64,000 bases of DNA from Limnephilus marmoratus. Taxonomy: Eukaryota > Arthropoda > Insecta > Trichoptera > Limnephilidae. Position numbers and translations under genes: made by a program. The stretch spans positions 41,381,571 to 41,445,570 of the forward strand of contig OU862927.1 of NCBI GenBank assembly GCA_917880885.1. Direction: 5' to 3'. This document shows positions 45,376 to 56,621 of the stretch, piece after piece. Under the pieces are notes generated by a model that was given only the letters and a program-made list of their open reading frames with translations, did not search any database and was not told where the DNA came from. Within the stretch, counting starts at the first letter, position 1. The number at the start of each line of letters is the position of its first letter.

Positions 45376-45437
45376 GGACCAGCTTTTGCCTCTCGCGGAC
45401 CACTAGTGGTCCGCGGACCACTGGTTGGGAAACCCTG
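45376..45437. mobile_element. hAT-like terminus with 22-nt palindrome
   Basis: On minus it begins CAGGGTTTCCCAACC, like hAT ends, next to CTCTAGAG (a possible 8-bp target). 45394-45415 is the perfect palindrome CGCGGACCACT/AGTGGTCCGCG. The other end was not found. Confidence 0.4.
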
Positions 45438-45445
45438 CTCTAGAG

Positions 45446-46103
45446 GTACACCACCATTTTGACATATTTGACAGTTCTGTTGGAGGCATGGTATGATATC
45501 ACGCGCTTCAACATTGATTACTAATCATGATTAATATTTCAGAAGTTGATGATGTTAAAGATGAATTCCTTATCCAATATGTCTTGCAGCGAAAACCAAA
45601 ATCATTCCGACCCGTTTTAATAATATGGTTATTTGGGACGATCTCGAATTTTTTTGGCATGTCGAAAGATCTCGTAAAATTTGTGATTCATCAAATACAA
45701 CTACTGGAAAGTTAATTATATTTGTTCCGTGTAATGTTGTATTTATTATAAAACGTCGTCATTTATTTTGAAATATTCACACAAATATTTTTTATAGATA
45801 CAAAGCTATCAGGTACAGCAAAAATACAGCCAGAAACTTTGAGAGTTGTTCTGATTTTCAAATTTATTTTATAGTGTGGCCGCATCAAAACACAATGCGG
45901 TGCGATTTTCACATAATTTCTTAGAATATTCTGCTTTTTATGCTAAAAATTATTGCTTTTGCAAATGTACATTTGAAACAGCGCGTGTTCCCATTTAACA
46001 ACCTTGTTACTTTAGCGGACGGTTAAAAGTTTAAATTTAGTTCACGGTTTAGCTTTCTGTTGAATCGGAGGGCCCTTTATAGGGAATCCTCAAAATGTAG
46101 TAT
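45446..46103. other. Unassigned AT-rich DNA
   Basis: No gene or repeat recognised. Confidence 0.35.
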
Positions 46104-46599
46104 TTAACACTAGAAAGACCGGAGCCTTCATTTTGACGGCAGGCCGAAGTAAAGTTACGATATAATGCTTAATAATTATTGTATTGGTGTGATTCTTTTT
46201 CACATTTCATGATTTATGGTTTAACAACTATGGTGAAAAAAACAGGTACGTGTCTTAATTACTTTTTGAGATATATTGACTTATACCTACAAAGACCGCC
46301 GCCGTCAATGTGACGGTTTGGGCCATAATGCGGAGTTTGTTTACAACCTTCTTTACCCAAGTTAACAACTGCCCATTCCTCCTCGTTTATGATAGTACTA
46401 TTATGTCTGTCTCTTTCTTTCGGTATCGCGTATTATTCGAACTCGATCTGTAAGTTGATTGGTCACTGTCACATAATTTACAAAAATACCCCAAAAATAT
46501 ATCTCTCGCCCAAATTTATTTTATGGCTTGTTGGAGAAGGGCAGAGTATACACGTACCAGAGTTGATCCAGCTGCGTTTGCTTCAGAAGAACTGACAAT

Positions 46600-47013
46600 C
46601 ATTTATTGGATAACCAACACGTCTGCCATAGGTCACCCCAAGAGGTTTGCTATGTTTTGTGACTTAGCAGGGGTGCCCGGGTTCATGAGGTTAGGTATAT
46701 CCGGATCTTGGCAGCGGATGCGTCTGCCAAACAACTGCATGCCAGACCAGTTCAGCAGAGAACGGTTGAGGGTGATCTTTTGCCCTCGGCAGCAGGACTC
46801 TCAGAACATTGCCTTGCACCGCAGTGGTGGGGACAAATTCATACGTCCGCCACTCTTGAACACACTGAACCCCAGTTTCCCTCCCACCCCTCACATCATT
46901 TCCTTCCCAGAACCTATTCTTCTTCCTTTCCCTATAGGTACCCTCCACACAGCATTCCAAAAGATGACAAATGCCCTGAGGGGAATTAGAGCTTTGTTGT
47001 GGAGCTAATATAA
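46600..47013 (+). mobile_element. SINE-A copy nested in piggyBac-like MITE
   Basis: ATTTATTGGATAACCAACAC through TTGCACCGCAGTGG to the LINE-shared tail (AAGATGACAAATGCCCTGAG, GTGGAGCTAATATAA). The first bases of the head are missing. Confidence 0.75.
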
Positions 47014-47229
47014 ACGCAAAAGAAAAGAAACCGTAAAATAAAACTTCTGAAAGACGACAGTGCCAAAATTAATAAAAAATATAATGAAAACCAAATAAAT
47101 GACACGTGTGATAATTGTAAGAAACCGGTTGCAGAAAGTGCATTCGATTTTATAAAAAAAACGTAACAATTCAATATTGCACAAACATAAAACATGCTTG
47201 TACTAAAATTACAGCATTTTTCACTAGCA

Positions 47230-47703
47230 TGTTTTTTCCAGGAAGTCCCTAGGAAAAAAACTCTCAGGGCCTATGTCATCTTTGGGGATGCTGTGTGCAT
47301 TTATGTGTGCATTGGTGTTTTTAGGAAAAGGAAGGAGAGGAAGTTCTCGGAAGGAAAAAAGTGTGAGAGATGAGTAGGAAAAATTCGTAAATATATCCAG
47401 GAGTGACGGACGAATGAATCCATCCCTCCCACTGCGGTGCAAGGCGACGGGACGAGAAAGGTCCTGCTGGAGAGGATAAGATAAGTGTCTCCTTCAACAA
47501 GTGTCTCCCGACCCGGTCCGCTACGCAGTAGGTGGGCAAACGTTTTCGACACCTAGACCCAGACAACACTTACACAATGAACCCGGACACCCCTGCTAAG
47601 TCACTTAACGTAGCGAACCACTTGGAATGTCCTATGGCAGAGGTGTAGGTTATGCAATAAATGGTTCCCGGGGCAGCGGTACCCATATCCGCCTCCCAAT
47701 TTG
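47230..47703 (-). mobile_element. Second SINE-A copy nested in the same MITE
   Basis: Poly-T, then AACTCTCAGGGCCTATGTCA, TTTGGGGATGCTGTG, body, and head ending CATATCCGCCTCCCAATTTG. Full length, opposite to the copy at 46600. Confidence 0.75.
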
Positions 47704-47771
47704 AAAATAAATGATCAGCCGTCAAAGTGTCTTTATAGGTATGGAGCAGTCCCCGGTCTTTCTAGTGTTAA

Positions 47772-48300
47772 TCATTAAAGGCAATGCTAGCGACTCCCAA
47801 ACGAAAAGTTTAAACAAACATCTGAAAAAGATTCGGTCGCATGCAAAAATTGAATCCGCAACCTTGCTAAAAAAATATTTCATCCTAGACTTTTAGAAAA
47901 CTCAAAAGACGTCGAACATTAAAATATCAATAAACGTGTTTATCAAAGACACTTTATTTATTTTTATTTTATTTTTATTTATTTGGGAGACCAACAGTTT
48001 ACATTAACAACGAAGTATATAATAATTGAGTACAATAATTGAACCATTTACAGGTTTCCACATTGTAACGAATAAGGCTCGTATTAAATATAACCTGGCG
48101 GCAGAACAGAGATCCGAACTCAGGATAGTGGGCCAAGTAATTCTCTATCATGTAGGTAGGGATTCAATTAAATCAAAGAATATTAACTTTTTAAAAAAAT
48201 ATGTATTGAACACAAAAGCAACACGGAAGTGTGCAAACTTCCCATCAGGTTATCAAAAGAAATACAGAAAATTAACATACCAGATGGACTCGCTAAACTA
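47772..48300. other. Unassigned AT-rich DNA
   Basis: An (ATTTT)n/(ATTT)n run at 47952-47983 followed by GGGAGACCAACAG may be the minus-strand end of a truncated LINE. ORF 48026-48301 is not recognised. Confidence 0.35.
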
Positions 48301-48996
48301 GCTATACTGAAATACCCCCGGAAGACGAACGCGATCTTGCTTCGCAGAGAGAGAACACGGGACGGGACGGCATCTCCAGCCTTCCCATCCGGGGACGGCG
48401 CGGAATCCAGAGCACCAAGGTCGTCCTTCTAATTGAGCAGGAGGCGGCTATACCCCCAAGGAGCGCATTCAGCCTCGGGCCATATCAACGATCTCCAATC
48501 CAAAGGCACGTGGCCTCCAACAGTATCCAAGTCTGGCGTATTACGGTAGTACTGGTAGCAGTCCGTGATTACGCGACGCGGGGTCGTGATGGCATATTCT
48601 AGTAGCCAACACCGGGACCAATTCACTTCACGATTTCTTTTCCATAAATACTGCCACAAAATGGCCAACCAATCACATCGAGAAAAAGTGGGACTTTTAC
48701 GTCATCCACTATAAAAACACCGTACACGAACCTCTCGTGTCACGTAAAAACCACCCCGCGTCTTTTAAGTTTTAAATCAACTTAGATTCTCATGATTAAC
48801 AGTGATTAAAACACCTTGATGGCGAGTGACCAATTCCAGAACAACCTAGTCCATGGCTGCTCGGGAGGAAGTGCCCATAAACAAAACTGCTCTTCTTTCT
48901 TTTCTCAAAAATTACCAGTGTCCAAAAAAAACACCATAGACAAAATAAACACCTAAGCAAGAACTGCATTAGTTACATAATTATTTATGTGACAAT
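48300..48996 (+). repeat. Possible LTR with TATA box
   Basis: CACTATAAAAACACC at about 48708 and an end like TTTATGTGACA followed by ATTCCCCCCTTCCC. The LTR at 19978-20334 is likewise followed by CTTCCCCCCTC. Start undefined and no second copy in the window, so a solo or decayed LTR is only a suggestion. Confidence 0.25.
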
Positions 48997-49802
48997 TCCC
49001 CCCTTCCCACGAAAATGTTTGCCCTCAAACATGAAAAATTAAGTTCATAAACTAACTAAACTATGAGTCCATCAGGTATCTAGAAAAATGATAACAAAAC
49101 ATTGATTAGTAATTAAAATAGCAACTTAGAACTAAATTTCTTAAAAGTAAGTCTCTTAAAAATAAATTTCTTAATAATAAAGAACAAAAATAAGAAAAGA
49201 AAGACACGAAAACAAGGAGTCAACCAACATCTACTAAATTAAACAAAGTTTTGAATTTACTTTAAAAAAAAAAAAGGAGACTTGTTGTTTTCGTGTCAAC
49301 TTAACAAAATTTATAAATATAACATACTCAAAATTATTTATTTAAAAAAAAAACACAACCCAATATTTTGCCGAAAAGAAAAAAAAATCACTTTTCCTTG
49401 CACAGGAAATAAAGGCCAATCTGGCTTCACTTTAGGGTCAAACAGCCCTCACTTACACTGAATTTACGCTATATTTAAATAGCAAAATGAGTAACCTATC
49501 TAACTAAGTCCATCCGGTTTAACATTCTTATGACAAAACTTAAAATTAAAAAAATACTCAAAATTAAAGAAGCCTAAATTATGAAAATATCTTTATAGAT
49601 ATACATTTTTCAAAACTAGGACACAAGAAAATACTTTTCTGTGTCAAGTAATATAGAATCAGTTTACAAACTGTCTATCAGATGTGGACAGAGTAGGGAT
49701 CTTACATTGGATCATCTAACTGTCATCATTGAACCAGGATTTACATTTAGTTCCTAGTTAAAGTATAAAACAGTTTAGAAGTATGACCAAAGAGAATAGG
49801 CC
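48997..49802. other. Unassigned AT-rich DNA
   Basis: No ORF; could be decayed internal LTR-element DNA if the preceding call is right. Confidence 0.3.
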
Positions 49803-49965
49803 AGGGTCAGGGAATTAGCTCAGTGGTAGAGCAAAACAACGGCAAGCTGAGGTCCTGGGATCAATTGCTAGATGCGACCAAATATTTTTATGATTGTTCT
49901 GTATCACTTTTTTGTTTGAGGATATGTTTTCGCTAATATTGTCTTCAATGATTAAATATGAATAT
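49803..49965 (+). mobile_element. SINE-C-like copy with a different tRNA-type head
   Basis: The head GGGAATTAGCTCAGTGGTAG has a clear A-box, with GGGATCAATTGC as a weak B-box. The body ends TTTTCGCTAATATTGTCTTC, the SINE-C tail. The acceptor arm does not pair, so this is not a tRNA gene. Confidence 0.6.
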
Positions 49966-50358
49966 TTTTTATTTATGGTTGGGCGTTTGCACAATACATA
50001 GCTACACTTACCTACATACATTCACGTATATTATGGACTCTGTGCTTGTAGCTTGATTATCATTCCTTTCCTATCCATCCCTATCATGTTCCTTTTCTCC
50101 ATCCTATCTATGTACCCGTTATATGTACCCGTTATTTCATTACCATAACAAATCCGTGTCGTCAATCGAAACTCGCCGCGTAAGCATATAATTTTCCGCT
50201 CCCCGCATCCTCAAACTGAATCCGCATACCGCAAGTATATAAGTGCAAGATAGCAGAGTGTCACAAGTTACCGCAGTAAGTCCCTGCCTTTCTTTCCTTT
50301 AAGTGCATTCTTTCTACTTGTACAGTGGTCTTTCACACACTTATATTTCGAAACACAT
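49966..50358. other. Unassigned DNA
   Basis: No gene or repeat recognised. Confidence 0.35.
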
Positions 50359-50371
50359 ACAAGGTCCTTCG

Positions 50372-50560
50372 GCTGAACTCAAGACCAATAGGGCGAAGGA
50401 GCCTGGGAAGACCAAGACTAAGATGGAGTGACAACGTCCTCAAAGACATATCTATCATGGAGCTTCTAACCTGGAGAGAATGGCACAAAACCGAGATGAG
50501 TGGAGGAAGACTCTTGAGGAGGCCAAGACCCACCAGGGGTTGCCAATAGTGATGATGATG
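50372..50560 (+). mobile_element. 5-prime-truncated RTE-like LINE with 13-bp TSD
   Basis: ACAAGGTCCTTCG occurs at 50359-50371 and 50561-50573, exactly bounding the insert. The frame reads NSRPIGRRSLGRPRLRWSDN and VLKDISIMELL, then after a +1 shift near 50478 MAQNRDEWRKTLEEAKTHQG, the usual LINE C-terminus. The tail is (GAT)n. Same family as 19023-19269. Confidence 0.8.
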
Positions 50561-50573
50561 ACAAGGTCCTTCG

Positions 50574-52384
50574 ACATCCGCATCCGCACTTAAACCACAC
50601 ATCAATTTATTTCTAGTGAAATTTATTGAACAACATTTTTAAATATTGTTATTTTTTCTTGAACGGATAGTAAAAAAAATCATTGTACTGTCTGTATGCT
50701 ATTGGTCATTGGGTTATATTAATTGGCGATGTCTGTTTTGTTTCGAATCGGTATGAACCACACTTTGTAATTTTCTATTCATTGTGCGGAACCATTTTCT
50801 TGTTTGCGTTAAAAACAATAACAGAATTTTTAAAATGTGAGTTATATTCGAATGAAGATAATTTTTAATTCTATTGACTGCGAAAATGTTTACATTGAAC
50901 TAGCGCACACGTAGAAAATCACGAAAAATTATAATTGTAGGATTTTTGAAGCTGAAGTATTTACAAAATATTTGTTTTGGGATCACATCGCCTTTCAAAG
51001 ACAAATATTTCTAATTTTATTTATAACATGATTATTGATTATATATTTTTTGTACAATACCTACATATACCTAATTGAAGACTTCAGAAATTTACTATTC
51101 TAATGAACACCGTTAGTAAACTTGTAAATTTTTCTGTCAAAAATTTAATCAAAATGAATTTTTAAAAATTTATTTTCTGATTACCGGTTGTTACCTATTT
51201 TATCGCCTGTATGAATTCACACAATCGTCAGATGAAAATATCACGGCCAATTTGAGTAAAGCCGAATTTAAATTACTAGTTTCATGCATTTTCCAAATAA
51301 TTGCAAGACTTAAAAAAGTTGGTGTGAATTGCGCTAATTTAGTGTGGTGCAACCTTCAATATCACAGCAACCATGGCACCATCAAATATTTTTTCAGCAA
51401 TGCACAATTTTGTTGCACGCAAATGGCGATATACGAAAGAAAAGACGATGTTTGATTTTTTCCCCTTCGTTCCTTCATTATTGTTAGGATTGCGAAACGT
51501 TCAAACTTTTAAAAATATCTACTTTTAACTATTTTTTCTACTAAGATCTCTATTTTTTACTAAGGTTGTTTCGGGTTAGTCCTGGGTCGATCGATCGTTT
51601 TACACGACCCGGGTCGCTCACGACACACTGGCGTCACGAGCGGGTCGTGAAGACCCGCTCTTTTCGCAACACAAAATATGAAACTCGACTACGTTTCACC
51701 CAGCTACTTTCTATACCTGAGTCGAGAGAGCGGGTGGCGAAACACAGGTGTTGACAAACCGTTCGCTCTCTCATACATCTATCTATCGTCGCTCGCCCCA
51801 CCACATCCGCACCTGAAACCCAGGTTGTAGTAGTATAGCGGTTGCGAGATGTGGGTCGCGAGACCCGGGTGCTGATGAAAAAATGACCCGCTCGCTCTTT
51901 GGTGGTCCGTGAGCGGGTTTCAATGAGCCGGTTATTCACGACCGACCCATCTATTTCATAGACATTCGTTTCGCTGGTTTTCATTGATAAACTGTATACT
52001 TTGACAGCATTCCAGCAATGATTTGTCATTTTAGACGTTAAAACTCTGGGATACAGTTACAAGGAATACACGCGTCAGCTCAGCTGAAATGCTTTTGCAA
52101 CGGTAGTTGCATCACGTTTTAGTTTCATATCACTAGTGGTGCAGTAATTTTGCACTAGAGTGGTTCTAATTTTGTGGCCCTACAACTAATGTATGCATGT
52201 TAAAACTACATGTTTACTCATGAAACTCGCAGTTCAACTAATGTCAAGAAGCAACTTGTGCGCAACTGGTTGCATAATGTAAATTCAGCTTTAATTACTC
52301 AGAAATATTGGACATCTCCGATAACCGAAATAAGTGTGTTTAATAATATCAATATTATCATATCTGAATAGTTAGATACTTTAC
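50574..52384. other. Unassigned AT-rich DNA with a GACCCG cluster
   Basis: No gene. 51570-51955 is GC-richer and packed with CGGGTC/GACCCG hexamers in both orientations (listed separately). Confidence 0.35.
51570..51955. repeat. Region of dispersed inverted GACCCG motifs
   Basis: Motifs such as ACGACCCGGGTCG, GAGCGGGTCGTG, AAGACCCGCTC, GAGACCCGGG, ATGACCCGCTCGC and GAGCGGGTTTC recur. Ends GGGTCGATCG (51585) and CGACCGACCCATC (51939) are loosely inverted. Possibly the subterminal repeats of an unrecognised DNA transposon. Confidence 0.4.
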
Positions 52385-52480
52385 ATCCTTCCTATTGCCC
52401 TACTCTCTTTAGCTTCACAACCAATCCCGATTGGGGATGTTATATTTCCACTAGCTCCATCCAATCGGGAGCTGTTAGGA
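52385..52480 (+). mobile_element. SINE-B 3-prime fragment
   Basis: TTTAGCTTCACAACC, GATTGGGGATG, then ACTAGCTCCATCCAATCGGG: end of the SINE-B body in plus orientation. Confidence 0.55.
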
Positions 52481-52518
52481 CTTGCACAGTATTCAGACAA
52501 ACAAAATTTATTCTACCA

Positions 52519-53730
52519 TTGAAGAAGAAAATAACAATAATAATTAGTTACTTAGTTCAATCCACTTTAAAATACGCCATTATTCGTTGGGCATCCGCGT
52601 ATACATGTAACCTTCTTCCAATAGAAATTGTACAAAGAACAATTATAAAAATTATATTAAAAAAATCCTGGGACTACCCAACAGAACGCCTGTTTGAAGA
52701 ATTTCAAGTACCAACATTTAAAGATTTATATATTAAAAATTCATTAATTCAAATTTTAAAAGAAAAAGATAAATATACAATTTTAAATGAAAACAAAACT
52801 CGACTTAAACATGTTTTTCTATGCCCAAAACTAAATACGTCTTTTGCACAGTTATAACGTAATAAAAGTTGGTGTTTGGTTAACCTCGTAGTATTTAAGA
52901 ATGTGAATCGTCATCTTAACTGTCAGTATGGAATTGAGGTTATGAATGTTAAATCTTGTGTTAAGAATGCTAAGCTCAGGGTAGGTAAAACATGTGAATT
53001 TGGTAAGCAATAAAAATGAAATTAAATGCTATAAAGGTAATATTAATTTAATCATTATAACAGGGTTTGAACATCAAAGACTCTAAATTAATGAAACAAT
53101 AAATCTCAGGGTGCAGTGACTGCTCTATGATACCAGTCAATATTAAATCATATTTCGCTTCTAAGTTAAAAGAAAGATGGAAGGCGCCAGTCGTTTATAA
53201 AATGCCCTAGAACTACTAAACGACAAACAGTCTGTTAATTATGAAAGAGAAAACCAATAAAATATAATAACGATACGTGAATGCTACATGATGAGATCTT
53301 CTGTGAAATTTCCGTGAATTGTCCGTGAGAATTCCGTGAGGTCTTCCGCCCGTCGTGTTTCTGTCAGGAGTCACATGTTGTCGCACGTCTCACAAGCCGC
53401 CTGGAACCAAACTGAAGTACTTCTGTGCACCCAGCCTCTCGAACTTTTGCGAAGCATGAGCACCAACCTCGGGAATACAAACGGCGTGCCATGCTGCCAA
53501 CCACAGCGGTCGAATTCATAGAGCATTAAAGTGCCTTGGCGGTTCTTACCGCTACACAGTATCATTATACTTACCAGGGAAGAACTTTTTTCAATCGTCT
53601 ACCAGAAGAAATCAAAAGCATTAATGATAAAACCCGAATACTGCTCTCTGCCAATATTCTTAAGAAAAAAACTACTCTCAATTAATCTTACAAATATCCT
53701 GAGTTATTCATAACATTCTTTTTTTTTAAT
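52519..53730 (+). mobile_element. LINE-D C-terminus split by a 702-bp insertion
   Basis: First part (52519-52852) reads SYLVQSTLKYAIIRWASAY, then LPIEIVQRTIIKIILKK, then YPTERLFEEF. Second part (53557-53697) reads YQGRTFFNRLPEEIKSIND and ends KKKTTLN with a stop, the common F-x-N-x-LP-x-E-I-K end. CACAGT is duplicated at 52847-52852 and 53555-53560, and the reading frame is the same on both sides, so 52853-53554 is an insertion. Confidence 0.65.
52853..53554. mobile_element. Unknown 702-bp insertion in LINE-D
   Basis: Bounded by a 6-bp direct repeat. No TIR, LTR or tRNA-like box seen. A TTCCGTGA-type repeat at 53310-53342 is the only internal pattern. Confidence 0.45.
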
Positions 53731-53924
53731 ACACACCATTATCAAAATAAATACTGCAGCTCACATGTATTTATGTACAACGAATTATTTAAATACTAAC
53801 TTATAACTAATAACTAGTAGCATTTATGTACACTACCCTTCCATACACAAGCAAGTGCTTTTAATGGAAGGGTAGTAAAAAAAACCTTAGATGTAAAATT
53901 ATCATGTAAATACCATGTAAACCT

Positions 53925-54310
53925 TATTATTAAAAAAAAAAATCTAAACGAGATTGTGAAAGTGAACAAGACACAGAAAAACAGAAAAAGACAATGGTCG
54001 CAACTGGGACTCAAACTCAGACCTCTCGACTAACCGGGACGTGCGCGTTAACCAATTTTGCTATTACCACCTTCTGTCAAATCGTCATGTTTGACCATCG
54101 CATATTTTTTAAATATTTTAGAATCAACGATATTATCTTCAACTAATTCTTTTTTCCATATTAAGGGCAACTACCATTTTCATTGGAAACAATCATTCAA
54201 AGAATTGGTTTGTAACCTGGATAGCGTCTCGGATAAATATATCCGAATTTATTTATAAGGAACTACTGGTTTTTTATAAAAGTCGAAATAAATATTCAAT
54301 TTTTATAAGA
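53925..54310 (-). mobile_element. SINE-E, copy 1
   Basis: Minus-strand tRNA-like head (GTTAACGCGCACGTCCCGGT, B-box region GAGTTTGAGTCCC) within a longer repeat. It aligns over its whole length, inverted, with 59740-60135, including sequence upstream of the head (TTATCTTCAACTAATTC, GGAAACAATCATTC, AATTTTTTATAAG-like). Confidence 0.65.
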
Positions 54311-55004
54311 AAAACTCTTCTTTTGTTAAAAGAAAGCTTTTTTTATAAAAAAATTGGAAATTTATTTTTCCTGTCACAAAAACCAAAATATTTTTATTTG
54401 TCTAAAAATCGTATGATAAAACTTTTAAAACAACATTTCTGAGTTCCCCTGTTGCAAACTTTACAATAATTGAACTCTTTTGCTGGCAACATATTATTTC
54501 CCATTGTAGGGCATAAATCCCCCTTAGCAGGCCCTAAGCAAGTAGGCACCCATTCCCCACGTAGTAGCATCATACCCGGAATACCCAGTAGCGTACGCCT
54601 GTTCTGGCGTACGACTGAGCGCGGTTAGGTACCTAGCGCATACTCCACCCCGTAAAGGCCCGCTCATAAAGTTTGTATTGAAAAACGATATAGGGCAGGA
54701 CGTATGGCCGCCCGGGGACTCGGATATATGAGCGGTGCGGTTCAACTTGCGCCTGTTAAGATATTCTTTGATTCAGATACAATTTTATACAGTGATTTAT
54801 GTAGATTTTTTGATACCTAGATTGTATCGTTTGTGTGTAAGAAAAAATACAGAAATTGACAAAGTTTGATAGGTATATTTTTATCATTCTTATACACGCC
54901 CTTGGGGCATATGTACCACAAAAAAGTCAAAGTGTGATACGCAAATAATTTTATTTTAGTTTAATTTGATTTCTTAGAAATTTTTATTACTAATAAATAT
55001 CATT
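54311..55004. other. Unassigned DNA with a GC-rich island
   Basis: 54510-54760 is GC-richer, with a 73-codon minus ORF (LRGGVCARYLTALSRTPEQA and following). Not recognised; could be repeat-derived. Confidence 0.3.
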
Positions 55005-55100
55005 TCCCCGGGAACCATGTATTGGATAACCAAAACCTCCACGATAGGTCACCCACAAGTGGTTCGCTACGTTTGGTGAGTTAGCAGGAGTGCTCGGGTT
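55005..55100 (+). mobile_element. SINE-A head fragment
   Basis: CCCCGGGAACCATGTATTGG through TTAGCAGGAGTGCTCGGGTT, then unrelated DNA. Confidence 0.6.
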
Positions 55101-55142
55101 AAGTGTAGAATATTTTGTTGCTATGGCACTGCTAATACACTC

Positions 55143-55447
55143 AATTTGGGAGGCGGGAATGGGTACCGCCGCCACGGGAACCTTTATTGGATAACCAACA
55201 CCTCTGTCATAGGTTACTCCAAGTGGTTGGCGATTTAGCAGTGGTGCCCGGGTTCATGGGGTGAGGTTTGTCTAGGTCCTGGAGGCGGATGACCAGGACA
55301 CACTGAACCCCAGATTCCTACCCACCTCTTAAACCCTTTTCCTTCCCAGAACTCTCCTCTCCTTCCTTTCCTAAAAAAACCCTCCACATAGCATCTCCAA
55401 AGATGGCATAGGGCCTGAGGGTCCTGGGAGGAGCTCACGTAAAAAAA
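55143..55447 (+). mobile_element. SINE-A copy, short subfamily
   Basis: Complete head (AATTTGGGAGGCGGGAATGG), complete tail (GGAGCTCACGTAAAAAAA), and a body lacking the CACTGCAGTG-type middle, joining GATGACCAGG to ACACACTGAACCC exactly as the 7570-7908 copy does. Hence a true short subfamily. Confidence 0.75.
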
Positions 55448-56454
55448 TATAATAATAAACCCCTCAGTCCAATTTGTTCACTTTTCGGAACAACTCATAT
55501 AGGTCTCATAGAATTTGTTGTCTCCCTTACTATCATGGTTAGAAATACGATCTCAACAGTGCTAGAAAGAGAAAACAAAAGTGTTTAAAGTATAATCCAT
55601 CCACAAAAAAAAAAAATTTTTTCACCTTTATGAAACCAGAGTTAGAAGATCGCAATTAGAAGAGAAATTATGAAACTTTGGGAAATTTTTATTAATTATT
55701 TTAATTATCAATTATTGACGATAACGTTTATAATTAATTGGATTTAAAATATTTATGTTCATCAGTAATTTTAGTTAGAAAAACGTAAGCCATTTTTTAA
55801 ATAATTTTACACTAGTTCAAAGTTTATGCATTTATAAAATTATGTGTTTATTTCAAATTATTAAATTTGAAATCACTTTTTGTCAAAATATTTCATCACC
55901 TTCCAAAAACAGCTTTTAGTTTTCAGGTGCGTTCAGAAATTCCATTTATTTAATTCCATTTATTTGGATTTTATTGCTAAGGGGAAATTTTTTGATTTCC
56001 CGACAAATAGGTGCGAGTCCTAAAGGAATAAATAACCATCGTATATATGACAAAAAAATAACATCAGAAGCAAAAGCTATGTTCAAACAAATTCTAGACC
56101 TACACGTTCCGCACTCGGCGAACTCAAGGTGATCATTAATTTTCAGCTGACGCTCAAGAATTATAATCAAATTAGAACGCAAGAAAATTATCTCGAATAC
56201 CTCCTCCCGGTAGGTAACTTGCAAACGAAGAAACGTCTCACATAAATCACAATTACTTGTGCGAAATTCGTCACGTACAAGTTTCACGCATTCGGATAAA
56301 TTTAACGAGTTTCCAAAATATTTGTTCAAGTTTTACCACTATCGTAATAGTATCTGTACGTGGCAACTTTTTGGAATTTATTCGGTTTGTATTGAATGTT
56401 CGATACAAATTTAATATTACTTGCTAGCTGAAGTCTTCGGATTTTCGCAGATTT
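55448..56454. other. Unassigned AT-rich DNA
   Basis: The 127-codon ORF at 55946-56329 (-) starts at TTG, has no recognised domain, and is left out. Confidence 0.35.
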
Positions 56455-56621
56455 CGCGGTCGAGGGGTAAGGCTCTTTACTCGTAATCCGAAGGTCGCGG
56501 AATCGAATCCTAGCGTGGTCCAATAAATTTTATTTGATTAATTTGTGTTTTTTCACAATTAATTCATTAAAAATAATATATTGCAGCACGTTCCAGAGTG
56601 GAAGATAGTATCGCTCTGTAA

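Larger units (their letters stand above)
46108..47767. mobile_element. piggyBac-like MITE with two nested SINEs
   Basis: The TIRs CACTAGAAAGACCGG (46108-46122) and the exact complement (47753-47767) are flanked by TTAA (46104-46107, 47768-47771), the piggyBac hallmark. The TIR resembles the piggyBac end (C-C-CTAGAAAGA). Subterminal TTTGACGGC motifs sit at both ends and once more at about 46300 (GCCGTCAATGTGACGG). Without the SINE-A copies at 46600-47013 and 47230-47703 the element is about 770 bp and non-coding. Confidence 0.8.

Noticed and set aside
55946..56329. 127-codon ORF (-) as a host exon
   Set aside because: Starts at TTG, no recognised domain, no splice context I can defend, AT-rich surroundings.
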